Part shown: piece after piece, positions 1 to 8,958 of the stretch
Position numbering within the stretch: position 1 is the first letter of the stretch
How the letters are laid out: each line of letters begins with the position of its first letter
NCBI GenBank assembly: GCA_947567595.1
Contig: CANOMQ010000007.1
Location: 1 to 64,000, forward strand
Reading direction: 5' to 3'
Origin: an uncultured Lachnospiraceae bacterium
GTDB lineage: Bacteria > Bacillota > Clostridia > Lachnospirales > Lachnospiraceae
Length of the DNA stretch: 64,000 nt
The notes under the pieces: model-generated
Told to the model about the DNA's origin: nothing
The model's input: the letters and a program-made list of their open reading frames with translations, nothing else
The model's database searches: none
Position numbers and translations under genes: made by a program

Positions 1-53
1 TAAGACGTCGCCCTCTCACGGCGAAAACAGGGGTTCGATTCCCCTACGAGCTG
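1..53 (+). tRNA. tRNA-Glu (CTC), 3' part only
   Basis: The window opens inside a tRNA. These bases are identical to the last 53 bases of the complete tRNA at 106-177: anticodon loop CTCTCAC (anticodon CTC), the T arm with GGTTCGATTCC, and the 3' acceptor strand ACGAGCT plus the discriminator G. The acceptor and D arms lie before the window. With the next gene it forms a tandem pair of identical tRNA-Glu copies about 50 bp apart. Confidence 0.92.
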
Positions 54-105
54 TTAAGCGGTAAAAAACGCGAAAAAAAGTTTATATGATTTTATCATTT
101 CATAT

Positions 106-177
106 GGCTCGTTGGTCAAGCGGTTAAGACGTCGCCCTCTCACGGCGAAAACAGGGGTTCGATTCCCCTACGAGCTG
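106..177 (+). tRNA. tRNA-Glu (CTC)
   Basis: Full 72-nt cloverleaf. The acceptor stem GGCTCGT (106-112) pairs with ACGAGCT (170-176), with discriminator G177. The anticodon stem TCGCC/GGCGA closes the loop CTCTCAC, giving anticodon CTC, which reads GAG. The T loop TTCGATT is canonical. CCA is not encoded. A U-tailed hairpin follows at 211-240, so the two tRNAs probably form the end of one transcript. Confidence 0.95.
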
Positions 178-210
178 TTGACTGTTATAAAACAGCCCAA
201 CCCGAGAAAG

Positions 211-240
211 CACCTGATAGTTAGTTTTCAGGTGTTTTTT
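211..240 (+). terminator. Rho-independent terminator after the tRNA-Glu pair
   Basis: CACCTGA (211-217) pairs with TCAGGTG (228-234) around a short loop and is followed by six T. It lies 34 bp after the tRNA. The rest of 241-505 holds only the gltA promoter; I see no gene there. Confidence 0.85.
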
Positions 241-362
241 AACTCTTGTTAAGAGCTCTTATAAGAAAAGTCAGAGTATTTTCCATAGGAATTCTGAAGG
301 TTCTTTTGTCACAATTTTTTCAGAAATTAATAATGTTTAAAAAAAGTTAATACTTAATTCAC

Positions 363-391
363 TTGTTATACAGTCTGTTTTCAGATATAAT
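363..391 (+). promoter_or_regulatory. Sigma-A type promoter for gltA
   Basis: TTGTTA (363-368) and a perfect TATAAT (386-391) are separated by 17 bp. This would start transcription near 398 and leave an untranslated leader of about 105 nt before the citrate synthase ATG at 506. No operator is obvious. Confidence 0.75.
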
Positions 392-505
392 AGAAGGTGA
401 GCAGATATGTTAATGCAGAAATAATCAGGAAAGGAAATAGTTATAAGGCGTGGATTTTGATGGTATCTGGCAAATGGGCGCTGAATAATTATTCAGGTGT
501 AAGAT

Positions 506-1924
506 ATGGGAACAAAGATTGAAGATACAATTAATGCGTTTACAGATAAGTATACAAAAATATGTGTGGACAACAGCGCGATTGATCCGGAACTGTTTGA
601 CACGTACGGCGTAAAGCGGGGACTGCGTGACAAAAACGGTAAGGGCGTGTTGTCGGGGCTTACGAATATTTCCATGATAAAATCTTCGGAGGAGATTGAC
701 GGAAAGACGGTTCCATGCGACGGACAGCTTTATTACAGAGGGTACAATATTTTTGATTTGGTGCGCGGCTTTAATCAGGATAACCGTTTCGGGTTTGAGG
801 AGTGTGCGTATCTGCTGTTGTTTGGCAGCCTGCCCAACAGGGAGCAGCTTACGGATTTTAAACGCACGTTAGGGTGCAGCATGACGCTTCCGACGAACTT
901 TGTGCGCGACGTCATCATGAAGGCGCCAAGCCATGACATTATGAATTCGCTGACAAAGAGCGTGCTGACGCTTGCGTCGTATGACGATACGGTAAAGGAC
1001 GTGTCACTCGACAACGTGCTACGTCAGAGCCTGATGTTAATCAGCGTTTTTCCGATGCTTTCCGTGTACGGGTATCATGCATACAATCATTATGAATGTG
1101 ACGAGAGCTTATATATCCACCGTCCGGACCCCAATCTGTCAACGGCGGAGAACCTGCTTCGGATGTTAAGACCGGATATGTCTTATACGGCGATTGAGGC
1201 GAAGGTGCTTGACGCGGCTTTGGTGCTTCATATGGAGCATGGCGGCGGTAACAATTCGACGTTCACGACAAGGGTGGTAACGAGTGCCGGCTCCGATACA
1301 TATTCGGTGATTGCGGCAGCGCTTTCTTCGCTCAAAGGTCCAAAACACGGCGGTGCGAACATCAAGGTGGTTCAGATGATGGAGGATTTGCGGCGCAATG
1401 TTGATGATGTGACCGACGAGGATCAGGTAAGGGCGTATTTGTACCGGCTTCTGAATAAGGAGGCGTTTGACAGAAGCGGACTGATTTATGGAATGGGACA
1501 CGCGGTTTACTCGATTTCCGATCCGAGGGCACTGGTGTTTAAGAACTTTGTGGAACGGCTTGCGATGGAAAAGAAGCGTCATGACGACTTTGACCTGTAT
1601 TCGATGATTGAGCGGCTTGCGCCGGAGGTGATTGCCGAGAAGTGCAGGATTTACAAGGGCGTCAGCGCGAATGTGGATTTTTACAGCGGATTTGTGTACA
1701 GTATGCTGGATATTCCGCTTGAGCTTTACACGCCGATTTTTGCGATTGCACGAATTGTCGGCTGGAGCGCGCACCGCATGGAGGAGCTGATTAATGTGGA
1801 TAAGATTATCAGACCTGCGTATAAGAGCGTTGCGTCGCTTAAGACGTATGAGACGCTTCAGGAGCGTTCCATGCCAAAGCTGAGCGGGCGTGACGAGACA
1901 ATCTATAAGCTGCCGATGAATTAA
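506..1924 (+). CDS. gltA: Citrate synthase
   Basis: This 472-residue protein condenses acetyl-CoA and oxaloacetate to citrate. In a fermenter this usually feeds the oxidative branch to 2-oxoglutarate and glutamate. All three catalytic residues of the family are visible: His281 in GPKHGGAN, His332 in GHAVYSISDPRA and Asp391 in NVDFYSG. HGGGNNST (about 245-252) is the conserved substrate-side loop. It is longer than the roughly 370-residue Bacillus type because of an N-terminal extension of about 100 residues. The gene stands alone: no aconitase or isocitrate dehydrogenase is next to it, and the next operon starts from its own promoter. A 2-methylcitrate synthase activity cannot be excluded from sequence alone. 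Confidence 0.93.
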   Translation: MGTKIEDTINAFTDKYTKICVDNSAIDPELFDTYGVKRGLRDKNGKGVLSGLTNISMIKSSEEIDGKTVPCDGQLYYRGYNIFDLVRGFNQDNRFGFEECAYLLLFGSLPNREQLTDFKRTLGCSMTLPTNFVRDVIMKAPSHDIMNSLTKSVLTLASYDDTVKDVSLDNVLRQSLMLISVFPMLSVYGYHAYNHYECDESLYIHRPDPNLSTAENLLRMLRPDMSYTAIEAKVLDAALVLHMEHGGGNNSTFTTRVVTSAGSDTYSVIAAALSSLKGPKHGGANIKVVQMMEDLRRNVDDVTDEDQVRAYLYRLLNKEAFDRSGLIYGMGHAVYSISDPRALVFKNFVERLAMEKKRHDDFDLYSMIERLAPEVIAEKCRIYKGVSANVDFYSGFVYSMLDIPLELYTPIFAIARIVGWSAHRMEELINVDKIIRPAYKSVASLKTYETLQERSMPKLSGRDETIYKLPMN

Positions 1925-1977
1925 AGCAGACGTGGTTTGTGCAAAATGCGACAAATGGAAGTTTTTTGAAAAAACTA

Positions 1978-2006
1978 TTGCATTTTTTATAGGAAAGTGT
2001 TAAGAT
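1978..2006 (+). promoter_or_regulatory. Promoter of the rimP-nusA-infB operon
   Basis: TTGCAT (1978-1983), 17-bp spacer, TAAGAT (2001-2006). It precedes the long translation operon and the leader hairpin at 2036-2066. Confidence 0.65.
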
Positions 2007-2035
2007 AAGTAAAGTTAAATAAGGTTAGATGATAG

Positions 2036-2066
2036 AGAGTGAGCTTGCGAGTTCACTCTTTTGTTT
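2036..2066 (+). terminator. Terminator-like leader hairpin before rimP (possible attenuator)
   Basis: AGAGTGAG (2036-2043) pairs with the strand ending in TTCACTCT (2052-2059), capped by a small loop and followed by TTTTGTTT. It lies about 30 nt after the predicted transcription start and only 13 nt before the rimP start, so it cannot serve an upstream gene efficiently. An attenuator controlling the nusA operon is my inference, fitting NusA's role in pausing and termination. Confidence 0.55.
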
Positions 2067-2079
2067 ATGAGGTGGGCTG

Positions 2080-2556
2080 ATGGCAAAAAAAAATTCTTAT
2101 GAGGAACGCGCGGAGGCGCTGCTTGTGCCGATTGTGCAGGCGAATGATTGTGAAATTTATGACGTGGAGTATGTGAAGGAAGGAAGCGACTGGTATCTGA
2201 GGGCTTACATTGATAAGCCGGACGGTGTGAGTATCATTGACTGTGAGAATGTGAGCCGGGCATTTTCCGAGAAGCTTGACGAGGAGGATTTTATCCCGGA
2301 CGCGTATATTTTGGAGGTGTCAAGTCCGGGGCTTGGAAGGGCGCTTAAGAAGGACCGGCATTTTGAGCGGAGCCTTGGTGATGAGGTGGAGGTCAAAACC
2401 TATAAGCCGATTGACAGACAGAAGGAATTTATCGGTATCCTAAAGGCATATGATAAGGATACTGTCACGATAGAATTAGAAGGGGTTTCTGAAACGAAAG
2501 ATATGGTCTTTGCAAGGTCTGATATTGCGATTGTCAGACTGACGCTTGATTTTTAA
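2080..2556 (+). CDS. rimP: Ribosome maturation factor RimP
   Basis: RimP (YlxS family, DUF150) helps assemble the 30S subunit. The 158-residue product has the usual two parts: an N-terminal alpha/beta domain (about 1-80, with YDVEYVKEGSDWYLRAYID and the strongly conserved EVSSPGLGR near 85) and a C-terminal SH3-like barrel from about residue 95 (EVKTY...FIGILKAYDKDTVTIEL). It is the first gene of the nusA-infB operon, its usual place in Firmicutes. GAGGTGG lies just before the ATG. Length is normal. Confidence 0.93.
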   Translation: MAKKNSYEERAEALLVPIVQANDCEIYDVEYVKEGSDWYLRAYIDKPDGVSIIDCENVSRAFSEKLDEEDFIPDAYILEVSSPGLGRALKKDRHFERSLGDEVEVKTYKPIDRQKEFIGILKAYDKDTVTIELEGVSETKDMVFARSDIAIVRLTLDF

Positions 2557-2613
2557 TCCGGTAAGGAGATATAGAGGAAATATGTCGTTTATACGGCGTA
2601 CGGGTCGCGCGGT

Positions 2614-2640
2614 GAGTAGGAAAAAGAGCGTTTCCTACTC
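2614..2640 (+). other. Intercistronic hairpin between rimP and nusA
   Basis: GAGTAGGAAA (2614-2623) and TTTCCTACTC (2631-2640) form a perfect 10-bp stem around a 7-nt loop. No T run follows, so it is not a standard terminator; it may be an RNA processing or stability element. It ends 26 nt before the nusA start, just upstream of the AGGAGGG ribosome binding site. Confidence 0.6.
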
Positions 2641-2666
2641 TATTAGAATAGGAGGGTAAAGGAAAA

Positions 2667-3953
2667 ATGAACAAGGAATTAATGGAAGCACTAAACATTC
2701 TCGAAAAGGAGAAGGAAATCAGCAAGGAAACGCTTTTTGAGGCGATTGAAAATTCACTTCTGACAGCCTGCAAAAACCATTTTGGAAAGGCTGACAACAT
2801 TACAGTCCAAATTGACAGAGAAACCTGCGATTTCCTTGTGTATGCCACGAAGGAGATTGTGGCGTCGCCTGACGAGGTGGAAGATGACGTTTTGCAGATT
2901 TGCATTGACGACGCGATTAACATTTCCAAAAATGCGGTGATTGGGGACACCATCAATGTGGAAATCAAGTCAAAGGAATTTGGGCGGATCGCCACGCAGA
3001 ATGCAAAGAATGTCATTTTGCAGAAAATCCGCGAGGAGGAGAGAAGCGTCGTTTACAACCAGTTCTATGAGAAGGAAAAGGACGTGGTGACGGGAATTGT
3101 GCAGCGCTACACGGGCAGGAACATCAGCATTAATTTAGGAAAGGCGGACGCAATCCTAAATGAGGCGGAGCAGGTAAAGGGAGAAGAGTTCAAGCCCACG
3201 GAGCGCATTAAGGTATATATCCTTGAAGTGAAGAACACGCCTAAGGGACCAAGAATTATGGTGAGCCGTACCCACCCGGAGCTTGTAAAGCGGCTGTTTG
3301 AGTCGGAGGTTACGGAGATTAAGGACGGCACGGTCGAGATTATGAGCATTGCGCGTGAGGCGGGAAGCCGTACGAAGCTTGCGGTAAAGACAAACAATCC
3401 GAATGTGGACGCGGTCGGCGCGTGTGTCGGAATGAACGGTGCGCGTGTGAACGCGATTGTCGAGGAGCTGCGCGGGGAGAAGATTGACATTGTAAACTGG
3501 GACGAAAATCCCGGAAACTTTATCCAAAACGCGCTCTCTCCTGCAAAGATTGTTGCCGTGTTTGCCGATCCGGACGAAAAGACGGCAAAGGTTGTCGTGC
3601 CGGATTACCAGCTTTCGCTTGCAATCGGTAAGGAAGGGCAGAACGCGAGACTTGCGGCAAGGCTTACGGGATATAAGATTGACATTAAGTCAGAGACGCA
3701 GGCGAAGGACGCGGAGGGCTTCCGGTATGAGGACTATATGTATGACGAGGACGGGGACGTCTACTATGAGGAGGAGTACGAGGAAGGCGAATACGAAGCG
3801 GAATACGAGGAAGGCGAGTATGAAGCCGAATATGAGGAAGGCGAATACGAAGCGGAATATGAAGACGGGGAATATGCGGAAGTGGAAACGGACGAGGACG
3901 AGACAGCGGTAGCACAACCGGAGATTGGAGAGGAAGAGGAGACGTTGGCATAA
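2667..3953 (+). CDS. nusA: Transcription termination/antitermination factor NusA
   Basis: NusA binds RNA polymerase and modulates pausing, termination and antitermination. The 428-residue protein shows the N-terminal RNAP-binding domain (about 1-125), an S1 domain (about 135-200, DVVTGIVQRYTGRNISINLG), and two KH domains (about 200-350; second KH motif IGKEGQNARLAARLTG). The C-terminus is unusual: about 60 residues of very acidic sequence containing three copies of the nonapeptide EEGEYEAEY and a fourth degenerate copy, coded around 3770-3880. Firmicute NusA lacks the E. coli AR domains, so an acidic tail here is an addition rather than a replacement. The stop codon is immediately followed by the ylxR ATG. 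Confidence 0.95.
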   Translation: MNKELMEALNILEKEKEISKETLFEAIENSLLTACKNHFGKADNITVQIDRETCDFLVYATKEIVASPDEVEDDVLQICIDDAINISKNAVIGDTINVEIKSKEFGRIATQNAKNVILQKIREEERSVVYNQFYEKEKDVVTGIVQRYTGRNISINLGKADAILNEAEQVKGEEFKPTERIKVYILEVKNTPKGPRIMVSRTHPELVKRLFESEVTEIKDGTVEIMSIAREAGSRTKLAVKTNNPNVDAVGACVGMNGARVNAIVEELRGEKIDIVNWDENPGNFIQNALSPAKIVAVFADPDEKTAKVVVPDYQLSLAIGKEGQNARLAARLTGYKIDIKSETQAKDAEGFRYEDYMYDEDGDVYYEEEYEEGEYEAEYEEGEYEAEYEEGEYEAEYEDGEYAEVETDEDETAVAQPEIGEEEETLA

Positions 3954-4259
3954 ATGGCAAAGAAAATTCCGATGAGGCAATGCATAGGCTGTGGTGAGAT
4001 GAAGGGCAAAAAGGAGCTGCTTCGCATTCTGCGCACACAGGACGGGGAAATTGTTCTTGATGTGAGCGGGAGGCAGAACGGCAGGGGCGCTTACATATGT
4101 CCGAATGCAGAATGCCTGAAACGGGCGAGAAAGTCGAAGGGACTTGAGCGGTCATTTAAAATGAAGATAGAGGACGAAATCTACGACAGTCTGACAAAGG
4201 AGATAGGGATATTTGAAGAGAGTATATGCAATGCTGGGAATGGCGATGAAGGCAGGTAA
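3954..4259 (+). CDS. rnpM: YlxR/RnpM family RNA-binding protein
   Basis: The 101-residue protein carries the DUF448 signature: MRQCIGCGEMKGKKELLRI near the start and GRGAYICPNAECLKRARK at about 45-62. YlxR of Bacillus has been renamed RnpM because it binds the RNase P RNA and modulates the enzyme; I assign that role by family. Translation is probably coupled to nusA, since the ATG directly abuts the nusA TAA. Its 3' end overlaps ylxQ by 47 bp. The order nusA-ylxR-ylxQ-infB is typical of Firmicutes. Confidence 0.9.
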   Translation: MAKKIPMRQCIGCGEMKGKKELLRILRTQDGEIVLDVSGRQNGRGAYICPNAECLKRARKSKGLERSFKMKIEDEIYDSLTKEIGIFEESICNAGNGDEGR

Positions 4260-4560
4260 GGTGGCAAGCGGGGAATTTGCCACGGAAAAAAGCGTAAAGG
4301 GCGGTCAGGCGCATTTGGTTTTGGTAGCGGAGGACGCTTCCGACAACACGAAAAAAATGTTTACAAACATGTGTTTGTTTTATGAGACGCCAAGGTGTGT
4401 GTGCGGCACAAAGGAAGAGCTGGGCTTTGCAATCGGAAAAGCAATGCGCGCCTCACTCGCGGTTACGGATGAAAATTTAGCAAAAGCAGTATCAGAACGG
4501 TTGGAGCAGGCTGGGAAACAGATTGATAACAACGCAAATTCGCATTTGGAAAGGGTATGA
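4213..4560 (+). CDS. ylxQ: YlxQ-type ribosomal protein L7Ae family protein (TTG start)
   Basis: A 115-residue L7Ae/L30e/S12e/Gadd45 family protein, a small RNA-binding fold that recognises kink-turns. Visible family features are the AGKVASGEFATEKSVK helix and the VAEDASDNTKKMF motif. I take the TTG at 4213 as start because AAAGGAG lies about 10 nt before it and the following residues match the family's N-terminus; the ATG codons at 4231, 4240 and 4246 would cut into the first helix. It overlaps ylxR by 47 bp and ends 6 bp before infB. Confidence 0.85.
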   Translation: MKRVYAMLGMAMKAGKVASGEFATEKSVKGGQAHLVLVAEDASDNTKKMFTNMCLFYETPRCVCGTKEELGFAIGKAMRASLAVTDENLAKAVSERLEQAGKQIDNNANSHLERV

Positions 4561-4566
4561 TAAAAT

Positions 4567-7539
4567 ATGGCTAAAATGAAAGTATATGATCTTGCGAAGG
4601 AGCTCGGCGTCAAAAGCGCCGAAATCCTGACCGTATTAAAAAGTAAAGGTATCGAGGTAAAAAGTCACATGAGTGTATTGGAGGACGAACAAATCGCGGA
4701 GGTAAAAAAGGCGATCAAGGCGCCCGGGGAGCCTGCGCAGATCAAGGCGGCGGAGGCGCCAAAGCCTGCGGCAAAAAATAAGGAAGACGCACCAAAGTCT
4801 GCAGGGACGCCTAATCCTGCGGCGGAAAACAAGGCGGAGGCACCAAAGCCCGCGCCTATGAAAAAGAAGAAGAGCATTATCTTTGTCAGCAATCCGGATA
4901 ATTCCAGAATGAAGGGGGCGCAAATTCCGAGAAAGCCTGCGCATCCTGTGGAGAAGAAGGCAGAGCCTGCAAAGACGGTGCCGACTGTGGCAAAGCCTGC
5001 GGCGCCAAAGCCTGTGGAAGCACCAAAGCCGGTGGAGGAGCCTGTAAAAGCGAAAGCACAGGAGCAGCCAAAGCCAATGCCTGAGATGAAGGAGCCTGTG
5101 GAGGCAGAAAAGCCAGCAACTGCTGCTGTGGAAAATAAGCCGGAGAATAAGACGGAAAACAAGGCTGAGGTCAGAAGCGAGGGCAGGACGGAGAATAAAG
5201 CCGACAACAGAAGTGACAACAGGGGCGAAAATAAAGGGGATAACAGAGACAGAGGCGGACAGCGCCGCGACGGACAAAGAGACAACAATCGAGACAACAA
5301 CCGAGAGAATAATCGGGACAATAACCGCGATAATAACCGTGGCGGGGACAGAGGCGGACAGCGCCGCGACGGACAAAGAGAGAATAATCGGGACAACAAC
5401 CGAGAGAATAATCGGGATAATAACAGAGGCGGACAGCGCCGCGACGGGCAGGGCTTTAACGGCGGCAGACGTGACAGTCAGGGCGGCAGACCGGGACAGG
5501 GCTTTAACGGCGGACGTGACAATGACCGCGGACGCGATAACCGCGGCGGTTTTGCAGGCAAGGGACAAGGAAAGAACAGCAGTTTTGTACCGGAAAGTCC
5601 GATGAAAGACGCTGAGAAGCATAGGGATGAGGAAAAGCGCCGTATCAGTCAGGAGAAGGATAAGAGAAACCGCAAGGACTTCATGTACGAGGAGGACGAT
5701 AACGCGTCAAAGAACGCAAAGGGCAAAAACAAGCCCGGCAAGTTTATCAAGCCTGAAAAGAAGCCCGTGGAGAAGGTTGAGGAGCAGATTAAGGTCATCA
5801 CGCTTCCCGAGAAGATTACGATTAAGGAGCTTGCGGATAAGATGAAAATCCAGCCGTCGGCAATTGTCAAGAAGCTCTTTTTACAGGGACAGATTGTCAC
5901 GGTCAATCAGGAGGTTGCCTATGAGACTGCGGAGAATATTGCGATGGAATATGATATTCTCTGTGAGCAGGAGGTCAAGGTTGACGTGATTGAGGAGCTC
6001 TTAAAGGAGAGCGAGGAGGATCCGGCGTCAATGGTTCCAAGACCGCCCGTAATCTGCGTTATGGGGCATGTAGACCACGGAAAGACATCGCTTCTTGATG
6101 CAATCAGAAAGACGAATGTAACAGATAAGGAAGCAGGCGGTATCACACAGCATATCGGCGCTTATACGGTCAATATCAACGATCAGAAGATTACGTTTTT
6201 AGATACACCCGGGCATGAGGCGTTTACAGCAATGCGTATGCGCGGTGCGAACTCAACGGACATTGCGATTTTGGTGGTAGCGGCGGACGACGGTGTCATG
6301 CCGCAGACGGTTGAGGCGATTAACCATGCCAAAGCAGCAGGCATTGAAATTATTGTTGCGGTAAACAAGATTGATAAGCCGGGTGCCAATATTGAGCGTG
6401 TGAAGCAGGAGCTTACGGAATATGAGCTGATTTCCGAGGACTGGGGCGGAAGCACGGTGTTTGTGCCCGTTTCGGCAAAGAGCGGAGAAGGTATTGAGCA
6501 GCTTCTTGAAATGATTTTGCTCACGGCAGAGGTGCTTGAGCTTAAGGCAAATCCGAAGCGGCGCGCAAGAGGTCTTGTAATTGAGGCAGAGCTTGACAAG
6601 GGACGCGGTCCGGTTGCGACGATTTTGGTGCAGAAGGGTACGCTCAAGGTCGGCGATTTCGTGTCTGCGGGCGCAGCGAGCGGCAAGGTGCGTGCGATGG
6701 TTGACGACAAGGGCAGAAGAGTAAAAGAGGCAGGTCCTTCTACGCCGGTTGAAATTCTCGGACTTGGCGATGTACCGAATGCAGGTGAAATTTTTATTGC
6801 GCATGAAAATGATAAAGAAGCGAAATACTATGCAGAGACGTTCGTCGCGCAGAACAAAGAGAAGCTTTTGGAGGATACAAAGGCGAAGATGTCGCTTGAT
6901 GACTTGTTCTCACAGATACAGGCAGGTAATCTGAAAGAGCTGAATCTGATTATCAAGGCGGACGTACAGGGCAGCGTGGAGGCAGTAAAGCAGAGCCTTG
7001 TGAAGCTTTCCAATGAGGAGGTTGTCGTAAAGTGCATTCACGGCGGCGTTGGTGCGATTAATGAATCAGACGTCATTTTGGCGTCGGCGTCCAATGCGAT
7101 TATCATTGGATTTAACGTGCGTCCTGACGCGCAGGCGAAGGCGACGGCGGAGCGCGAGGGCGTGGACGTAAGGCTGTATAAGGTAATTTATCAGGCAATT
7201 GAGGATATTGAGGCGGCAATGAAGGGTATGCTTGATCCTGTTTTCGAGGAGAAGGTGATTGGTCATGCCGAGGTACGGCAGATTTTCAAGGCGTCGGCGG
7301 TCGGCAATATCGCAGGCTCATATGTGCTTGACGGTATTTTCCAAAGAGGCTGCAAAATCCGTATCAGCCGCGAAGGGGAACAGATTTACGAGGGTGAGCT
7401 TGCTTCCCTGAAACGTTTTAAGGACGATGTCAAGGAGGTTCGTGCAGGCTTTGAGTGCGGCCTTGTGTTTGAGGGCTTTGACAGTATGCAGGAGCTTGAT
7501 ATTGTAGAGGCATATATTATGGTGGAGGTACCGCGTTAA
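4567..7539 (+). CDS. infB: Translation initiation factor IF-2
   Basis: IF-2 is the GTPase that brings initiator fMet-tRNA to the 30S subunit and promotes subunit joining. The 990-residue protein has the N-terminal IF2_N helix module (about 1-50), a long low-complexity linker (about 55-400), a second IF2_N region (about 415-470), and the G domain with GHVDHGKT (G1), DTPGHEAF (G3), NKID (G4) and SAKSG (G5), followed by the beta-barrel, IF2 and C2 domains. The linker changes from Ala/Pro/Lys-rich to a basic, Asn/Arg/Asp-rich stretch built from repeats such as RDNN, RENN and GGQRRDGQ (coded about 5200-5560), which makes the protein longer than the Bacillus form. The final TAA overlaps the rbfA ATG by one base. 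Confidence 0.96.
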   Translation: MAKMKVYDLAKELGVKSAEILTVLKSKGIEVKSHMSVLEDEQIAEVKKAIKAPGEPAQIKAAEAPKPAAKNKEDAPKSAGTPNPAAENKAEAPKPAPMKKKKSIIFVSNPDNSRMKGAQIPRKPAHPVEKKAEPAKTVPTVAKPAAPKPVEAPKPVEEPVKAKAQEQPKPMPEMKEPVEAEKPATAAVENKPENKTENKAEVRSEGRTENKADNRSDNRGENKGDNRDRGGQRRDGQRDNNRDNNRENNRDNNRDNNRGGDRGGQRRDGQRENNRDNNRENNRDNNRGGQRRDGQGFNGGRRDSQGGRPGQGFNGGRDNDRGRDNRGGFAGKGQGKNSSFVPESPMKDAEKHRDEEKRRISQEKDKRNRKDFMYEEDDNASKNAKGKNKPGKFIKPEKKPVEKVEEQIKVITLPEKITIKELADKMKIQPSAIVKKLFLQGQIVTVNQEVAYETAENIAMEYDILCEQEVKVDVIEELLKESEEDPASMVPRPPVICVMGHVDHGKTSLLDAIRKTNVTDKEAGGITQHIGAYTVNINDQKITFLDTPGHEAFTAMRMRGANSTDIAILVVAADDGVMPQTVEAINHAKAAGIEIIVAVNKIDKPGANIERVKQELTEYELISEDWGGSTVFVPVSAKSGEGIEQLLEMILLTAEVLELKANPKRRARGLVIEAELDKGRGPVATILVQKGTLKVGDFVSAGAASGKVRAMVDDKGRRVKEAGPSTPVEILGLGDVPNAGEIFIAHENDKEAKYYAETFVAQNKEKLLEDTKAKMSLDDLFSQIQAGNLKELNLIIKADVQGSVEAVKQSLVKLSNEEVVVKCIHGGVGAINESDVILASASNAIIIGFNVRPDAQAKATAEREGVDVRLYKVIYQAIEDIEAAMKGMLDPVFEEKVIGHAEVRQIFKASAVGNIAGSYVLDGIFQRGCKIRISREGEQIYEGELASLKRFKDDVKEVRAGFECGLVFEGFDSMQELDIVEAYIMVEVPR

Positions 7540-7931
7540 TGAGGAAAAACAGCGTAAAAAATACACGTGTGAACGGTGAGGTACATCGTGTGCTTGCAGA
7601 GATTATCCGAAGTGAGATAAAGGATCCGCGCATTCACCCGATGACCTCCGTCGTCACGGTGGAGGTGGCGCCGGATTTAAAGACCTGTAAGGCGTGGATT
7701 AGCGTGCTCGGGGACGAGGAGGCGCAGCAGAATACGCTTGCAGGTTTAAAGAGCGCAGAGGGGTATATCCGCAGTCTTCTTGCAAAGAAGATTAACATGA
7801 GGAATACGCCGGAAGTGAAGTTTATATTGGATCAGTCTATCGCGTATGGCGTGTCAATGACCAAAAAGATTGATGACATCAACAGGGAAGACGACGCAAA
7901 GCATGTGGAGACAAACGAGGATTTTGAGTGA
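7539..7931 (+). CDS. rbfA: Ribosome-binding factor A
   Basis: A 130-residue RbfA with the KH-like fold: VHRVLAEIIRSEIKDPRI near the N-terminus, SVVTVEVAPDLKTCKAWISVLG in the middle and LRNTPEVKF-like sequence (MRNTPEVKFILDQS) toward the end. It assists late 30S maturation and 16S 5'-end processing. The ATG overlaps the infB stop in TAATG, so translation is coupled. It is followed after 29 bp by nrnA. Confidence 0.94.
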   Translation: MRKNSVKNTRVNGEVHRVLAEIIRSEIKDPRIHPMTSVVTVEVAPDLKTCKAWISVLGDEEAQQNTLAGLKSAEGYIRSLLAKKINMRNTPEVKFILDQSIAYGVSMTKKIDDINREDDAKHVETNEDFE

Positions 7932-7960
7932 TTGATTATAGTATAAGGGTAGTGATTTGA

Positions 7961-8929
7961 ATGGAAAAAATAAATTTGTTAGAAGAATGTAAGGGTGCGA
8001 AAAGCATTGTTATTTCGGGGCATATCAGACCGGACGGCGATTGTGTCAGCTCTTGTATGGCGTTGTATCTTTATCTGAAAAAGGCGCTTTTGGATGCGCA
8101 GGTTACGGTCTGCCTAGAGGAGCCGTCAGAGGTGTTTGGATGTATTCAGGATTTTGACTGTATCGACAGCAGCTTTCAGGTGTCGGCGCCGGATGTGTTT
8201 ATTGCACTTGACTGTGAACGGTCAAGGCTTGGAGCGGCGGGTACGCTTTTTGACGGCGCAAAGAAGCGCATTAACATTGATCATCATGTGAGCAATGTGA
8301 GCGGCTGCGGCGATGTCAATTATGTCGTACCGGGTATCAGCTCGACAGCGGAGCTTGTCTATGATCTGATGGAAAAGGAATATGTGGACGTGGAGATTGC
8401 AAAGGCAGTATACATAGGAATTATCCATGATACGGGAATTTTTAAATACTCCAATACGTCACCGAAAACGCTAAGGATTGCGGCGGAGCTGATTGAATAC
8501 GGCTTTGATTTTCCGGCGATTATCGACGAGACATTTTATGAAAAAACATATGTTCAGAACCAGCTTTTGGGAAGGGCGCTTTTGGAAAGCATTGTCTTTA
8601 TGCATGGCAAATGTATTGTCAGTGCAATCAACCAAAAGACGCTTGCCTTTTACAATGCAAAGCCCAAGGATTTGGAGGGGATTGTCAACCAGCTTCGCAT
8701 TATTAAGGGGGTGGAGTGTGCAATCTTTCTGTACGAGACGGGCAGTCAGGAGTATAAGGTGAGCCTTCGCTCGTGCAAGCTCGTTGATGTCAGCAAGGTC
8801 GCGTCGTTTTTTGGCGGCGGCGGACATGTGCGGGCAGCGGGGTGCAGCATGAACGGGAATTTTTACGATGTCATTAACAATATTTCGGCGCAGATTGCGC
8901 GTCAGTTGGAAGCACACGGTGAAGCATAG
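7961..8929 (+). CDS. nrnA: DHH-family oligoribonuclease / pAp phosphatase NrnA
   Basis: A 322-residue DHH/DHHA1 phosphoesterase. The DHH motif is in NIDHHVSN (about residue 108), an upstream metal site in SGHIRPDGDCVSS (about 20-32), and the DHHA1 motif in FGGGGHVRAAGC near the C-terminus. NrnA degrades very short RNAs and converts pAp to AMP; in some species relatives cleave the c-di-AMP product pApA. Its place between rbfA and truB is the usual one. The specific substrate cannot be told from sequence. Confidence 0.9.
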   Translation: MEKINLLEECKGAKSIVISGHIRPDGDCVSSCMALYLYLKKALLDAQVTVCLEEPSEVFGCIQDFDCIDSSFQVSAPDVFIALDCERSRLGAAGTLFDGAKKRINIDHHVSNVSGCGDVNYVVPGISSTAELVYDLMEKEYVDVEIAKAVYIGIIHDTGIFKYSNTSPKTLRIAAELIEYGFDFPAIIDETFYEKTYVQNQLLGRALLESIVFMHGKCIVSAINQKTLAFYNAKPKDLEGIVNQLRIIKGVECAIFLYETGSQEYKVSLRSCKLVDVSKVASFFGGGGHVRAAGCSMNGNFYDVINNISAQIARQLEAHGEA

Positions 8930-8958
8930 CTTCATGGTGCCGCAGGGAACGGAGCAGT

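Noticed and set aside
1166-1954. Long minus-strand open frame opposite gltA
   Set aside because: It is a shadow of the citrate synthase frame: composition is Arg/His/Asn-rich, there is no ribosome site and the plus frame has all catalytic residues.
5230-5450. Repeats in infB that look a little like a CRISPR or tandem array
   Set aside because: They are short in-frame codon repeats for RDNN/RENN inside IF-2, without spacers of constant length.
4636-5622. Long minus-strand frame of 328 codons opposite the infB linker
   Set aside because: Leu/Arg/Ser-rich antisense of the repetitive Lys/Glu/Asn linker. No family features and no start signal.
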